DNA of 64,000 nt from contig CM018035.1 of NCBI GenBank assembly GCA_008638375.1, positions 36,574,824-36,638,823 on the forward strand, in the 5' to 3' direction. Below are positions 35,520-47,678 of this stretch, in pieces. The translations under genes were made by a program, and so were the position numbers. The first letter of the stretch is position 1; each line of letters begins with the position of its first letter. This DNA comes from Nyssa sinensis. Its lineage: Eukaryota; Streptophyta; Magnoliopsida; Cornales; Nyssaceae. The notes below the pieces were generated by a model that saw nothing but the letters and a program-made list of their open reading frames with translations, was not told the origin of the DNA and did not search any database.

Positions 35520-36270
35520 TACATTTCACACGATGTGATTATGTCCTTTGAATTAGGAATTCCGTTCAGTTCGGTTATGTGCTATCCGTTAATGCTATGT
35601 CTATGTCCCTGATTGATACGTTCGATTCCATTGTGTACCGCCGGTCGATAATAGGTCTGTTTGGATTGATGTATTGTTCAGTTCCGTTATGTTCTACCCG
35701 TAATGACATGCCCCTGTCTTGATTAAAACGTTGTTCAGTTCGGTCATGATTCGTTCCGCTAGTGATATGTCTCCGACTTGATTGTTATATCGTTTCTACT
35801 CAGCTCCGTTATGTTTCGTTCCGTTCATAATGTGCTTGTGTCTTGATTAGTATATTGATTTTGTTCAGTTCCGTTATGTTCTACCCGTAATGACATGCCC
35901 CTGTCTTGATTAAAACGTTGTTCAGTTCGGTCATGATTCGTTCCGCTAGTGATATGTCTCCGACTTGATTGTTATATCGTTTCTACTCAGCTCCGTTATG
36001 TTTCGTTCCGTTCATGATGTGCTTGTGTCTTGATTAGTATATTGATTTTGTTCAGTTCCGTTATGTTCTAGCTATTGAAGGTATGCCTTCGTCTTGATTG
36101 ATGCCTTGTTCAGATCCGCTATGTTTTAGCCGTCGATGATATGTCTCTGTCTTGATTGACTTATTGTTCCCACTCAGTCTCAGCTGTGATTCGTTCCGTT
36201 AATGAAGTGTCTGTGTCTTGAACGATATATTGGCAATGGTTATTGTTTTTGTTCGATTGGTTATGTTATG
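35520..36270 (+). repeat. Minisatellite in LTR J with 187-bp duplication
   Basis: Degenerate ~55-65-bp units of GTTCAGTTCCGTTATG type, each followed by TGTCTTGATTG. Three of them form a 187-bp block repeated at 35676 and 35863 with about one difference, and a third start at 36050. Confidence 0.85.
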
Positions 36271-37237
36271 TTCCGATTCGTTTGTACTGTTTGTGCAATC
36301 TTGTTCCATTGTACTAGACTGCTTATGAAATGGATTTAGAAAATTGTTATTTTGAAATGATTAAATTATCCACGTGCCTTGGAAGCAAGGACTGGTTTTG
36401 AAACCCATGATAGGGAATCTGTGTTACTCACTGGGCTTATTTAAGCTCACCCCATTATTCTGACATTTTTCAGGAATTACCTCCATTGGATTAGAAGGTA
36501 CTATGACATGACGTGAATAGGCCAAGTGGCATTGCAAATAAGGATCAGATGGCACTGATTTGTAGAGACTTACATTCTTGTGAATCGAATCCGTATATCC
36601 AGGTAAGTGATATGATACGACTAACTTGATTCACATGCACTAGATATTGGAACATGGCTCATGGAACTAAATGGTACTCTAGAGATATTAGAGCTGCTAT
36701 GTTGTTATATGCTTGATTTTAGATATGCTCTGAGATTAGAATTGTTGACTGACTGGATTTAGTCTTGCTCTGTGATACATATTCTTATGATGGATAAGTG
36801 AGTTGCATTCCCGTGACACAAAGAAAAAGTTTTAAATTCCGCTGCATCTGACCCTACAGTTGGAGTGCAATTCGTCGAAAAGTTCAGAATTTGCCTTTGG
36901 TTGGTCGCGTCGCGACCGACTGGCAGTCACGTCCTCGACATCCGCGTAGGGTGGGGTTCGGGATGTGACAATAACGCTCATCATAAGGCATTCTAGCCTC
37001 TCTAGGCATTCCATAGCCTGCTCCATAGCCTGATCTTTAGCTATATAAAAGCTTCGAGTATTTACCATTTACTGAAAAATGTCAATGATCAGAATAATAA
37101 TAATCAGCATAAGAATGTAGTTAGCTTCTTATCTATAGACTAACTTTAGACTTAACAGTATAAGTACTTTTAGTCCTATCTCCCATGACACCATGAAAAC
37201 ACTAAAGTTCTTTTACTTAGTGGTTTTCAAACCTAGA

Positions 37238-37249
37238 GCTTTGATACCA
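37238..37249 (-). other. Primer binding site of E
   Basis: TGGTATCAAAGC on the minus strand, 3 bp after the LTR end; one mismatch to the initiator tRNA-Met site (AAAGC for AGAGC). Confidence 0.8.
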
Positions 37250-37252
37250 TTC

Positions 37253-37680
37253 TGTCACAACCCGGAATCCACCCTGTGCGGATCTGGTATCGAAAAACCG
37301 ATCTGACCCAATTACCGAACCCTATACATTCCTTTTTCATTTTTAAATTTTAACATTTATATTTGAATCTTACTAACATGCAAACAACAATCTAATAAAT
37401 AGCGGAAGACTTGATTAATTTTTTCATTTATAATATTAAAGTTCATATAATTATACAGACCCAAAAACTCCAAATACAACTACCCCCAGGACGTAGGATG
37501 ATGGGAGAACATAGGACAAGTACTATACTTTACTACAAAAATAATCCATGCTGTACATATATCTGCAGCAACCCTACGCATGTTCGGGATTCTGATACCT
37601 ACTTTCAAACTACGGCATCCCTACCTGAAATAGTCAAAGTATTTGTATGAGCTATGAAAACTCAGTAAGTAAATCCCTTT
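37253..37680 (-). repeat. 5' LTR of E, 3'-end piece
   Basis: Adjoins the primer site of E. Strongly similar to LTR D (18546 onward), not to the 3' LTR of E. Cut at AAATCCCTTT by F (target duplicate CCTTT, 37676-37680). Confidence 0.8.
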
Positions 37681-37694
37681 TGTCACGACCCGAA
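37681..37694 (-). repeat. LTR F, last 14 bp only
   Basis: TGTCACGACCCGAA, the reverse complement of an LTR end. X was inserted 14 bp from this end, target duplicate CCGAA (37690-37694). The rest of F must lie beyond X, outside the window. Confidence 0.65.
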
Positions 37695-40600
37695 TGTAAC
37701 ACCCCGATCCTGTATAATTAATAATTAAATATTAATTATTAATTAATACCGGCTCAGAGAATAATCAAGGGAATTAACCCTAATCTCCCGACGGTCAAGA
37801 TAGACCGATAAAATAATTAAAACATGTTCGAGAATAGGGTACAATACCCGAACCTAATTACCAATTAATTAGGTGAAATAATGTCAATTTAACACTGACG
37901 GAATTCGAATTAATTAACCACGGAAATCCCGAATGACTAATAAATGACACGGAACCTCTGACACTGTAGATAACTGAAATACGAAACTCTCGGAACAAAC
38001 CACTTCAAAAGCGGAGCTCCGAATAAGGAGATATCACAGAAATAGCCAAAACTGAATTACTGCGCAGCCAAACATGGCCTTAACCAAAAAATGTGGAAAA
38101 AGGGCCAAATGGGAGGCCAAGGGAATTGAACCCTTGACCTTTGAGTGCAAAGAAATTTTACCCAAAAACTTACCAATTGGGCTACCCACACTTTTGTGCA
38201 CATATATACAACTTAATTGTATATATCTCTGTATTACCCTAACTTGCCACCCAAATCAACCAATGACAACCCATGCAAACCCCACATGATTACTCCCCTC
38301 AGCCCACCTCAGCTCACCTGACTCTCTGATTTTCAATCACCTCGACCCTGCACATACATATCGAGATATATATGTATAAGTGTATATATATTACACATAA
38401 TATTGTGATTCATTTTGGTCACAAATAGGTTTTGTGTATAAACCAGAATAGAGGAAGTGAGGCCTTACGTGCGAGTGAGACTGATTGGTTAGAGGGAGAG
38501 GGCTGCATGTATGTCCATGGCTTGGGGGTATGCAAGCTTGTGCTTGCCTACGGTATCCATGGAATGAAATGCACAAGGGAAGGAAAGGAACTGAAGATGC
38601 ACGACTGACTGAGGCACACCTGGAGTGCCAAAAATCAGAAACCGAGCCATAGAGGAGAACAGCCACTGTTTGAAAGGTAAAACACCAAAAAAATTTCGAA
38701 TTTTCCTCTCAAGCATGCCTACTGTTTTCAGTGTATTTAATCTATATAAACTGTATACATAGGCTCCTGTGAGACCTTAGAATTGTCATGAACAACTGAG
38801 AAGGTTGGATAAGTTAGAAAACATAAAACCGAGACCCAACCGCCATGGATGGAGCTTCCCTGTAGCAGGTCTGATTTGACCTCCATAAAACTGAATCTTG
38901 ATGGTCTAAACACGAACTAGACCTTCCTAAGGTGTCAAAACCACGGATCCGCGACCTACAAACCTAGGTCTAGACCCTCAAAACCGAACCTATGGGTCAC
39001 GGCCATGTAACCCAAAATCTGAAATGAACACCTAAACTGAAATTTGTAAATAGGATGTTGATCCCCATGGACATACGGTCACAAAGAACCAAACCGTGTG
39101 AGATTTGGTTGAGAAATAAGGCCCCACGACCGAACTGAAAACCTGCATGATAATCGGTTATACAGAGCTCCATGCATGGATTCGAAGCTCAAAATCGATG
39201 CCAAGTTGTTGGTCTAGACTCTAGGAACAGTTTGGAACCCAAATCAGTTGAAAACAGCCTTCGAAAACCCATGAAATTGGAAAAACTTGGTGACTGCAAC
39301 TAGGGCAACAATGCCCTGCACGATGGGGAAGACAGAGTCGACTCGGTCGACTCGCGTGTCGACCTAGACACGTGTCGGTCTACGGGCGTGCCACTGCTTT
39401 AGTGGAACGGCGCCGTTTGAGGTTAAAGGTTTTAAGTTTAAAACCTGAATTCGATCTGTTTGGCAATCCAAATAATAGATTGCAATCTGAACTGGGCCTA
39501 TCCAAACCAAGAATAAGAAAGAAATTGAGGTTACCAGGGATATGTTATCCCGGTTTTCTGAGGGACCAGTGAACCGGTTGGTTTTGAGGAATCTAGACCG
39601 GTCCAACAGTTTGAACCCTAAAACCAAAGGGTCTGAACCCTAATTTTTATGTAATTACATTTTGACCCCTGAAGTTTCCTGAAATTACGATTTAACCCCT
39701 GACAGTTTTAAATATTGCACAGTGGCCCAGATTTTGGGAAAATTATACATTTAAGCCCTGCCAAATTAATTAAATAATAAAATAATTATTTAATTATTTT
39801 ATTAAATAGGTAAAATTACAATTTTACCCCTAGACATTAAATATGTCAAACGGAGTCCAAATAAATTAAATAAATAGTGTATTTTCACTATTTCAAGCAT
39901 TCTGGACTCAATGGTACAGTCCAATTTTGGAAATACAGTCCCGAAAAATACAGACCCGTAAGTGATAAATGATCGAACTGCCCCTGATGGTACCCAGACC
40001 CAAATAAAAATATCAGATAGCCTATTTTGACTACCTCGGGCATTCTGAACTCAACGGTGAGGTCCGTTTAATGAACCGAGGTCCCGAAAAATACAGACAC
40101 GTAGGTGTAAATGACCGAATTGCCCTTAATGATACTCAGGGCCGATTAAACATAACAGACAGTCCAATTTCACTATGTTGGACGCTCTGGACCCAATGGT
40201 GAGGTCTATTTTATGAACTGACGTGCCGAAAAATACGACACATGAAATTACCAAATTACCCCTGATACCGTACGAGACCTAAACAAAGTCCGATTGGGAC
40301 GAAACTAATACCGGTAGGAGCCCAGACACTGGTGAGACTGTATACTTGATTAGATGACGAATCGGGGTCAGAATTACACAAAACGTAAAATGACCAAAAT
40401 ACCCCTGAGCACTGTAAGTGCAAAGTAGAGGTCCAATAAAGGTCAAACTGATCTGATAAATTATCATAGGGATAATTATGAACACTGAAGGGCTAAATAA
40501 GACTCCGAGAAAGTCAACGCGTAAAACGAGAAATGATCGATGTGTCCCGACGATCTAAAGCAGATACCAAATGAAGTCCAAGGGACTTACAAATTTATAC

Positions 40601-40807
40601 ATGAGATATATGGGACGTTCTGAGGACCATGATAGAGTCCGGGGCAAAAATGACAAAATTACCATTTTGCCCCTAAGACTAAATAAGTACCCAACTAATA
40701 CCGATTAAAGTCTAAAAGACTTAAAACTTCATATATACGATATATGGGATATTCTGAGGACCATAACAGGATTCGGGATAAGAATGGCAAAATTACCATT
40801 TTGCCCC
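37695..40807 (+). repeat. 5' LTR of X, left part
   Basis: Begins TGTAACACCCCGATCCTG. Contains the tRNA-like module (38115-38195), the GAGTCGACTCGG and ACGGCGCCGTTTGAGG blocks (39337-39421), and shared modules from about 39830. Cut within the last modules by K. Confidence 0.9.
38115..38195 (-). other. tRNA-like module in the 5' LTR of X
   Basis: Minus strand: GTGGGTAGCCCAATT (38189-38175) and GGGTTCAATTCCC (38133-38121). A GCCC/GGGT D-stem and a partial acceptor stem can be drawn. Repeated at 59355-59435. Confidence 0.5.
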
Positions 40808-42382
40808 TGTAATATCCCGACCCGGGATACCGGGTCATATGGCACGTATTTCGAGATTAAAGGAAATTTGTGTAAAAATATTTACACCAAAGGAAATAAT
40901 TAATTAAATAATTAATTATTTATTTATATGAAATTATTAACTCTAATTATGATTAAATAAATTTGAATACACAAACACACACTTTATGGTGTATTGTGTG
41001 TATGATATAAAGTGTATAAAAGTATATATATACACATGTCCATGTATAAGTATGTATATATAAATAGTTAAAATGATTATTTCATACACAATTCATGAAG
41101 GCATGTATATGTATAATTATGTATGCATGTATGTACATAGATACATTATATATGTATTTATATATATTTAATTGTTCATATATATATTTATATACATTTA
41201 TATAGATATACATGTGTAAAGTATGAACAGTGCACAAGGTGTGTGTGTGTCGGTTGAGCTGTGTGTGTGTGTGTGTGTCTCCATGTGTTGGTGTGTGTGT
41301 GATATATATATATATATATAATATACAATATACAAAATATCAAGGATCCATTTAATGTAAGGTGCCAAAATGAAAAAAAAAAAAAGCAGAATTAATGAAG
41401 TGTAAGATGGATGATAAGGTCAAGAATGAGGGCTGCAAACGTGTAGAGAGAGAAAGGGAAAATGAAGAGAGAGAAGGGTCGGTGGTGAGAGTTTAAAAGG
41501 CCAAGGCATGCAAAGCATGCTTGGTTCGTAAGAAACCAATCCTGGGGAGCATTAGGAAGCTAAAGGAAGAAGAAGTAGAGAATCAGAGAGAGAGAAGGAT
41601 ACAGAATATCAAAAATAGGTATTTTCTCTCTCTAAAAATATAGAATGGATATGAACTGTTTTAGAGTTTGTTTTCATTATATGATGTTCAATATACGTTT
41701 AAAGTTGAACCAAGCATGAAAATCTAGTATTAGAGCACCTAAAAACATGAAACCCAAGGTCGGCTGCCATGGATGACCTTCAAGAAAGCATGTCTGAAAT
41801 GGGTGAAATCAAATAGGTTCTAACCTACCAAGACCCCAAGATGAAGTCATGAGGGTCATGAAAAACCCTAGCCGCGATCAAAAATCCCAACAAAAGCCCT
41901 TTGAATATTGAGTTGCAGGTTTCGGGTTTTAAACCCAACACCTCAACTGCACCTCAAAACTTGTTTTAAAGAATGGAAATTTAATCCCCATGAAGAGGGG
42001 AATAAACCAAGCCAAATTCCATGAAAAACCATCAAGAAATAAGGGTTAACCATGGAGTTGCAGTTCGGGTTATCACAACCAAAACCGAGCACACGAACCA
42101 TTTTTAATCCCCCAAATGAATGCCAATCTACTCGTTAATCTCTTAGAAACATTTTGGGACAAAAACAGTAAGGATCCATGGATCCAAACTGCACGAAATA
42201 GGAGAAGAAGGAATTCGGGAATTAGGGTTTTCAGTGTGTTCTCGTGGGGAAGACGACCGAGTCAACTCGCAAACCGTTTAAAACGGTGGGTGGACTCGGG
42301 ACGGGTGGCAGCCTCTGGGCTTGCCACCGCATAAATGAGACGACGCCGTTTAGGGTGTCGGTTTAAATAAAAAGAGATATAG

Positions 42383-42407
42383 GGCTGACGTCATGATGAC
42401 GTCAGCC
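42383..42407. promoter_or_regulatory. Double TGACGTCA palindrome, 5' LTR of K
   Basis: Two 12-bp arms around a single central G, each arm containing TGACGTCA, the core bound by plant bZIP (TGA/CRE-type) factors. Repeated at 47654-47678. It lies where A and I carry the tRNA-like modules. Possible enhancer; function not shown. Confidence 0.5.
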
Positions 42408-44339
42408 ACATGTAAGCAGACCGGCTAAACCGGTTGGTTTATGACTAGACCGGGCGGTTCACTTAAAATTAAACCAAACCCTTTGGTTTTCAAGTTATTT
42501 AAAAATAAAATAAAACCAATACTTTACTTAATTGCGGATTGACCCCAGAACTTCTGGACAATCCTACTGTTGCCCAATTTATGGAAGTTTTATGCATTTA
42601 GACCCCTGGAAAAATAATTAAATAATTAATTTAATTATTTAATAAATAAAGTAAAATGACTATTTTGCCCTTGGGTCATAAATAGAGTAAACGAAGTCCA
42701 AATTAAGCATATGAATAGTGTATCTTTACTATTTTGGACATTCTGAGATCAATGGTAGGGTCCGTTTTACGAGACGGAGCCCGGAAAATAAATACACGTA
42801 AGGGGTAAATGACCCAAAATACCCCTGACCCAAACTTTACAAGTTATTAGTGTATTCTTACTATCTTGGACCTTCTGAGTCCAATGGTGAGGTCCACAAC
42901 ACGAAATGGAGTCCCGAAAAATGAAGATACGTAAAGGGGTAAAAAGACCAAAATACCCCTGGAACCCCTAAAGCCGAAATGAGATCAGAAAAGGTCTAAA
43001 TTGACTTTCTTTGACATCCCGGACTCAAAAATGGAGTCCAAATTACGAAACAGAGTACAGAAAAATATGACACGTAAAACGGTAAATGACCATTTTGCCC
43101 TTTTACATATAACAGTCTGAACTAAATGATTGGAAAGCCTAAACTGACTTTCTTCGACACTCCGGACTCAATGGTAGAGTCTATTCGACCTAAAGAAATG
43201 TCTAAAATAAAAAGACATAAAATTTGATGAATAGCATCTGTTAGATGACTATGAATTGAAATGATGCCAAAGTACTATTACTAAGGCAAGTACAAGAAAC
43301 GAAATACGAAAAGACACGACACGTAAACACGTCAAATAAATAACTTTAAATCAAAGTTAATGGAACTTCCAGAAGAGTATAAATTGAAGTAGATTCAATT
43401 TCTAACACATTAAATTGTGTCATAGGTTAAGAATACGAGTTACGTTAAGTACATATGAGTTTATGAAATCGTTTTAGGATCTAATACGATTTAAGCATAA
43501 GTTAAGGAATATCATGATGATATTACAATGAATGTGAAGTTGATGAGATGTTTATGAATTGTTCTTAGGAACTACCAGGAAAGTGGGAAAGCGCATTATT
43601 AGCACTAACCCTAAAGAATCAAGGTGAGTAACCCTGTATTTGAAGTGGAGATTTAACTCCATGGATTTGAAAAGGTTTTAAATGCAAAGATATGAAGTGT
43701 TTGAAAATTCGAATTCAGTATTTACATGATTCAGTTAAATTGTTCTGTTTTTATAAACTCTATTATGACATGCTTAATGAATGGTTTCTTTCATGGTTTT
43801 CTTAAAACATAATTCAGCATGTCTAAAGTTTTAAATGCCAAATTATGTAAAGTGCTCTGAATTTGTTTATATCAAGCATTTAACGGATTTATTATGAAAT
43901 TATGTACATGATGTTTTAACTGTTTATGAGAAACATCTATTTGAAGAAATCATGTATTAAATGTATTTGAATGTAAGAAAAGCTGTGCCTAAGCACTATG
44001 GTTTTTGGTTGGGTTGTACGGAACTCAGCCGACTTTCTAAATAACAGATTTTTGGGTTGTACGGAACTCAATTAATCTGTAAACATGTGACAAGATTTTG
44101 GGTTATATACGAACTCAATTGACTGTCAAATGCCCGGTAGCAGGATCTAATCCCCCAGGCAAATGAGATATCTCCATTTATAAGTAAGATGGGAGTCCGG
44201 TTCGAAACGGATTCCACTAATGGAAGTGATAAGATGATAAATGGTTTGAAAATGGAAGCAAGTTTTTACTCTCATTTTCAATATGCATATGTTGAGTTTT
44301 ATATACTCTATTTAAGAAATACATGATATGAAATATGTT

Positions 44340-44600
44340 TTAAAAGTTCACATGTATAAGTATAGCTTGAATACTTTAAATGTTTCAAAGCTATTGTCTT
44401 ACGAAATGCAAAATGTTTTGAGTTACATACTCTATTTGACGAAGTATAAGTATAGCTTGAATACTTTAAATGTTTCAAAGCTATTGTTTTACGAAATGCA
44501 ATATGTTTTGAGTTATATACTCTATTGACAAAGTATGAGTTTAGCTTGAATACTTTAAATGTTTCAAAGCTACATGATTTAAGGAATACATATGTTCTGT
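44340..44600 (+). repeat. ~90-bp tandem repeat in K LTR (three copies)
   Basis: TAGCTTGAATACTTTAAATG starts copies at 44363, 44453 and 44542. A has one copy only, so this is an expansion in K. Repeated in the 3' LTR at about 55124-55385. It creates meaningless open frames on both strands. Confidence 0.85.
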
Positions 44601-45180
44601 ATTCAAAGTATACGAACAATTGGCGGTGATTATTTTACAAACTCTTATGTACTAAACCACTGCTAATTGAAAACCCCATGACGAATGCTGGAATTGCTCA
44701 CAAGCTTAGATTAGCTTACCCGGACTTTGTTCGGACCCCCCCTTTCAGGTAATTAGCAGCAGCCTTGACTTGAGGACGTTGATGATGAATCTACTGATTT
44801 TGGGAAGATATGTTTAAGAAGTTCTCTTGAGGAACCTATGAACTCTAGTAGTACATTTTGTATTAGTAGATAATGTAAGGATATGTATTAAGCCCTCAAG
44901 GCAACTGAATATGTATTGTGTTAATGTATGAAGTCTTTAAGTTTTCGTTATACTCTGAATGTGTAACCATGTATGCTATGTATGTAGCGGCAGTATCGGA
45001 CGGATGTGCATAATTTAAAAATGAGAAAAGAAAAAGAAAAAGTTTTCACGCTTCCGCAAAACGTATGTTGCACTTCTATTCGATACCGCTGCATATGCGA
45101 GCCTTGTCTCGGGGCCCTCGGGTCTCGGGGCGGCGATCGCGATCCGGTAATCCGCTTAGGGTGGGTTTCGGGTCGTGACA

Positions 45181-46091
45181 ACATGGTATCAGAGCACTAG
45201 GTATTAGGTCTTTTGGGAAAAGACTGAAATTTAAGTTAAGAATGATTAAGATTAGTTCTAGGTTGACTAAGATCAACTTAGTAACGATAGAAGATTCGAA
45301 ATAGAATTATGAGTTAGGTAAGTCCTAGGCTACCTAAATATGTGAAGTACGTAATATGAAGTAAAGGCGGGGTATGGGACCCGCGATATATGAAATGATT
45401 ATGTGAAGTATATGTTATGATATGAAGGCGGGGTATGGGACCCGCATTATATGAAATAGATATGCGAAGGACGTTATGTAATGTAAAGGCGAGGTATGGG
45501 ACTCGCAGTTCATGAATTAGATATGTAAGTACGTGATACGTAATGTAATGTAAGGGCAGGGTATGGGACCTGCACTAGAGTAAGTCAAGTTATTAGAAGT
45601 ACGTGTACGATAGGAAGGCAGGGTATGGGACCTGCAGTATATGAAATAGAGATATAAGTATATGACATGAAATAGAGATGTAAGTATATGATATGAAATA
45701 AGAGCGGGGTATGGGACCCGTAGTAACGTAAGAAGAAATAAAGTCTAAAGTCTAAAGATTAGAGGTAAAACATGAACGAAGAAGATAGATAACTGAAATT
45801 ATGAAAAGGAGGATTTTGACAGTTACTGGTGTGCTGTCAGGACTTTTGTTACCGGTGAGGAATGGCCACCTTATCATGTAACTAAGGGAACTGAAAAACG
45901 CACAGTACTGCCTTATCCAACTTGATCAAGGAAACCCTTAAACCCTAAAAAGGACATGAATCCAAAATGTGACTCGAGATATTGGAAATTTTATGTTAGT
46001 AAGTTGGAAATAAATAACGATACACGTAAACATTGTTAAGATATATGAGTAGTTGAGTTTTGAGGACAAAACTCTTTTAAGTAGGGAAGAA
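45181..46091 (+). other. Internal region of K (non-coding)
   Basis: Primer site TGGTATCAGAGC (45184-45195), hairpin array (45367-45721), a unique segment (45730-46050) that is also found in H (near 21480-21600), then the hairpin GAGTTTTGAGGACAAAACTC (46055-46074) and the purine tract GTAGGGAAGA up to the LTR. No open frame of note. Confidence 0.9.
45367..45721 (+). repeat. Leader hairpin array of K (six units)
   Basis: Units at 45367, 45428, 45489, 45556, 45618 and 45704. Stems: GCGGG/CCCGC twice, GCGAG/CTCGC, GCAGG/CCTGC twice, GCGGG/CCCGT. The 8-nt loop GTATGGGA never changes. Confidence 0.75.
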
Positions 46092-47653
46092 TGTAATATC
46101 CCGACCCGGGATACCGGGTCATATGGCACGTATTTCGAGATTAAAGGAAATTTGTGTAAAAATATTTACACCAAAGGAAATAATTAATTAAATAATTAAT
46201 TATTTATTTATATGAAATTATTAACTCTAATTATGATTAAATAAATTTGAATACACAAACACACACTTTATGGTGTATTGTGTGTATGATATAAAGTGTA
46301 TAAAAGTATATATATACACATGTCCATGTATAAGTATGTATATATAAATAGTTAAAATGATTATTTCATACACAATTCATGAAGGCATGTATATGTATAA
46401 TTATGTATGCATGTATGTACATAGATACATTATATATGTATTTATATATATTTAATTGTTCATATATATATTTATATACATTTATATAGATATACATGTG
46501 TAAAGTATGAACAGTGCACAAGGTGTGTGTGTGTCGGTTGAGCTGTGTGTGTGTGTGTGTCTCCATGTGTTGGTGTGTGTGTGATATATATATATATATA
46601 ATATACAAAATATCAAGGATCCATTTAATGTAAGGTGCCAAAATGAAAAAAAAAAAGCAGAATTAATGAAGTGTAAGATGGATGATAAGGTCAAGAATGA
46701 GGGCTGCAAACGTGTAGAGAGAGAAAGGGAAAATGAAGAGAGAGAAGGGTCGGTGGTGAGAGTTTAAAAGGCCAAGGCATGCAAAGCATGCTTGGTTCGT
46801 AAGAAACCAATCCTGGGGAGCATTAGGAAGCTAAAGGAAGAAGAAGTAGAGAATCAGAGAGAGAGAAGGATACAGAATATCAAAAATAGGTATTTTCTCT
46901 CTCTAAAAATATAGAATGGATATGAACTGTTTTAGAGTTTGTTTTCATTATATGATGTTCAATATACGTTTAAAGTTGAACCAAGCATGAAAATCTAGTA
47001 TTAGAGCACCTAAAAACATGAAACCCAAGGTCGGCTGCCATGGATGACCTTCAAGAAAGCAGGTCTGAAATGGGTGAAATCAAATAGGTTCTAACCTACC
47101 AAGACCCCAAGATGAAGTCATGAGGGTCATGAAAAACCCTAGCCGCGATCAAAAATCCCAACAAAAGCCCTTTGAATATTGAGTTGCAGGTTTCGGGTTT
47201 TAAACCCAACACCTCAACTGCACCTCAAAACTTGTTTTAAAGAATGGAAATTTAATCCCCATGAAGAGGGGAATAAACCAAGCCAAATTCCATGAAAAAC
47301 CATCAAGAAATAAGGGTTAACCATGGAGTTGCAGTTCGGGTTATCACAACCAAAACCGAGCACACGAACCATTTTTAATCCCCCAAATGAATGCCAATCT
47401 ACTCGTTAATCTCTTAGAAACATTTTGGGACAAAAACAGTAAGGATCCATGGATCCAAACTGCACGAAATAGGAGAAGAAGGAATTCGGGAATTAGGGTT
47501 TTCAGTGTGTTCTCGTGGGGAAGACGACCGAGTCAACTCGCAAACCGTTTAAAACGGTGGGTGGACTCGGGACGGGTGGCAGCCTCTGGGCTTGCCACCG
47601 CATAAATGAGACGACGCCGTTTAGGGTGTCGGTTTAAATAAAAAGAGATATAG

Positions 47654-47678
47654 GGCTGACGTCATGATGACGTCAGCC
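47654..47678. promoter_or_regulatory. Double TGACGTCA palindrome, 3' LTR of K
   Basis: Identical copy of the palindrome at 42383-42407. Confidence 0.5.

Larger units (their letters stand above)
31620..36970 (+). mobile_element. Solo LTR J (family 2, 5351 bp)
   Basis: Begins TGTAACACCCCGACTCTG, ends GGGGTTCGGGATGTGACA, flanked by perfect ATAAC duplicates (31615-31619, 36971-36975). Contains a tRNA-like module (32041-32118), about eight shared modules (33730-34920) and a minisatellite (35520-36270). A predicted exon (36475-36602) lies between a TTTTTCAG acceptor and a CCAG|GTAAGT donor. Confidence 0.93.
30650..37068 (-). pseudogene. gag: Gag of E, interrupted by solo LTR J
   Basis: Starts MVNTRSFYIAKDQAMEQAME at 37068, four bases after a TTTTTCAG acceptor, as in A. 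J cuts it at 36971/31619. It resumes with KPFVFDVSKGSTTVEEWLLEMD, CTEVQKVAYAIFTLKGTAHK, then a stop and further stops. The block MGLQQKGLTVKAYEAKFTEL, and the knuckles CSNCHGFHRGQC and CYICGQMGHFSRES are clear; in the last one the final Cys has become Ser. The protein ends near 30650, directly before the polypurine region. Same architecture as gag of A, but an older, dead copy. Confidence 0.8.
27904..37680 (-). mobile_element. Element E: dead gag-only element with mismatched LTRs
   Basis: Minus-strand order: 5' LTR piece (37680-37253), primer site (37249-37238), gag (37068-36971, then 31619 to about 30650 beyond solo LTR J), hairpin and polypurine tract (30410-30373), 3' LTR (30372-27904). 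There is no room for protease or polymerase between gag and the polypurine tract. The two LTRs are only distantly alike. Its right end is outside the window. Confidence 0.75.
40808..45180 (+). repeat. 5' LTR of K (family 1, 4373 bp)
   Basis: Begins TGTAATATCCCGACCCGGG and ends GGGTCGTGACA. Contains GT and TA microsatellites (41240-41340), a bZIP-type palindrome (42383-42407), shared modules (42650-43200) and ~90-bp repeats (44340-44600). It lacks the tRNA-like modules and the small ORF exon found in A and I. Confidence 0.94.

Noticed and set aside
44308..44619. Repeat-rich protein of about 100 residues on the minus strand (also at 55092-55403)
   Set aside because: It is an open frame created by the ~90-bp AT-rich tandem repeat in K LTRs; no start context or homologous frame in single-copy relatives.
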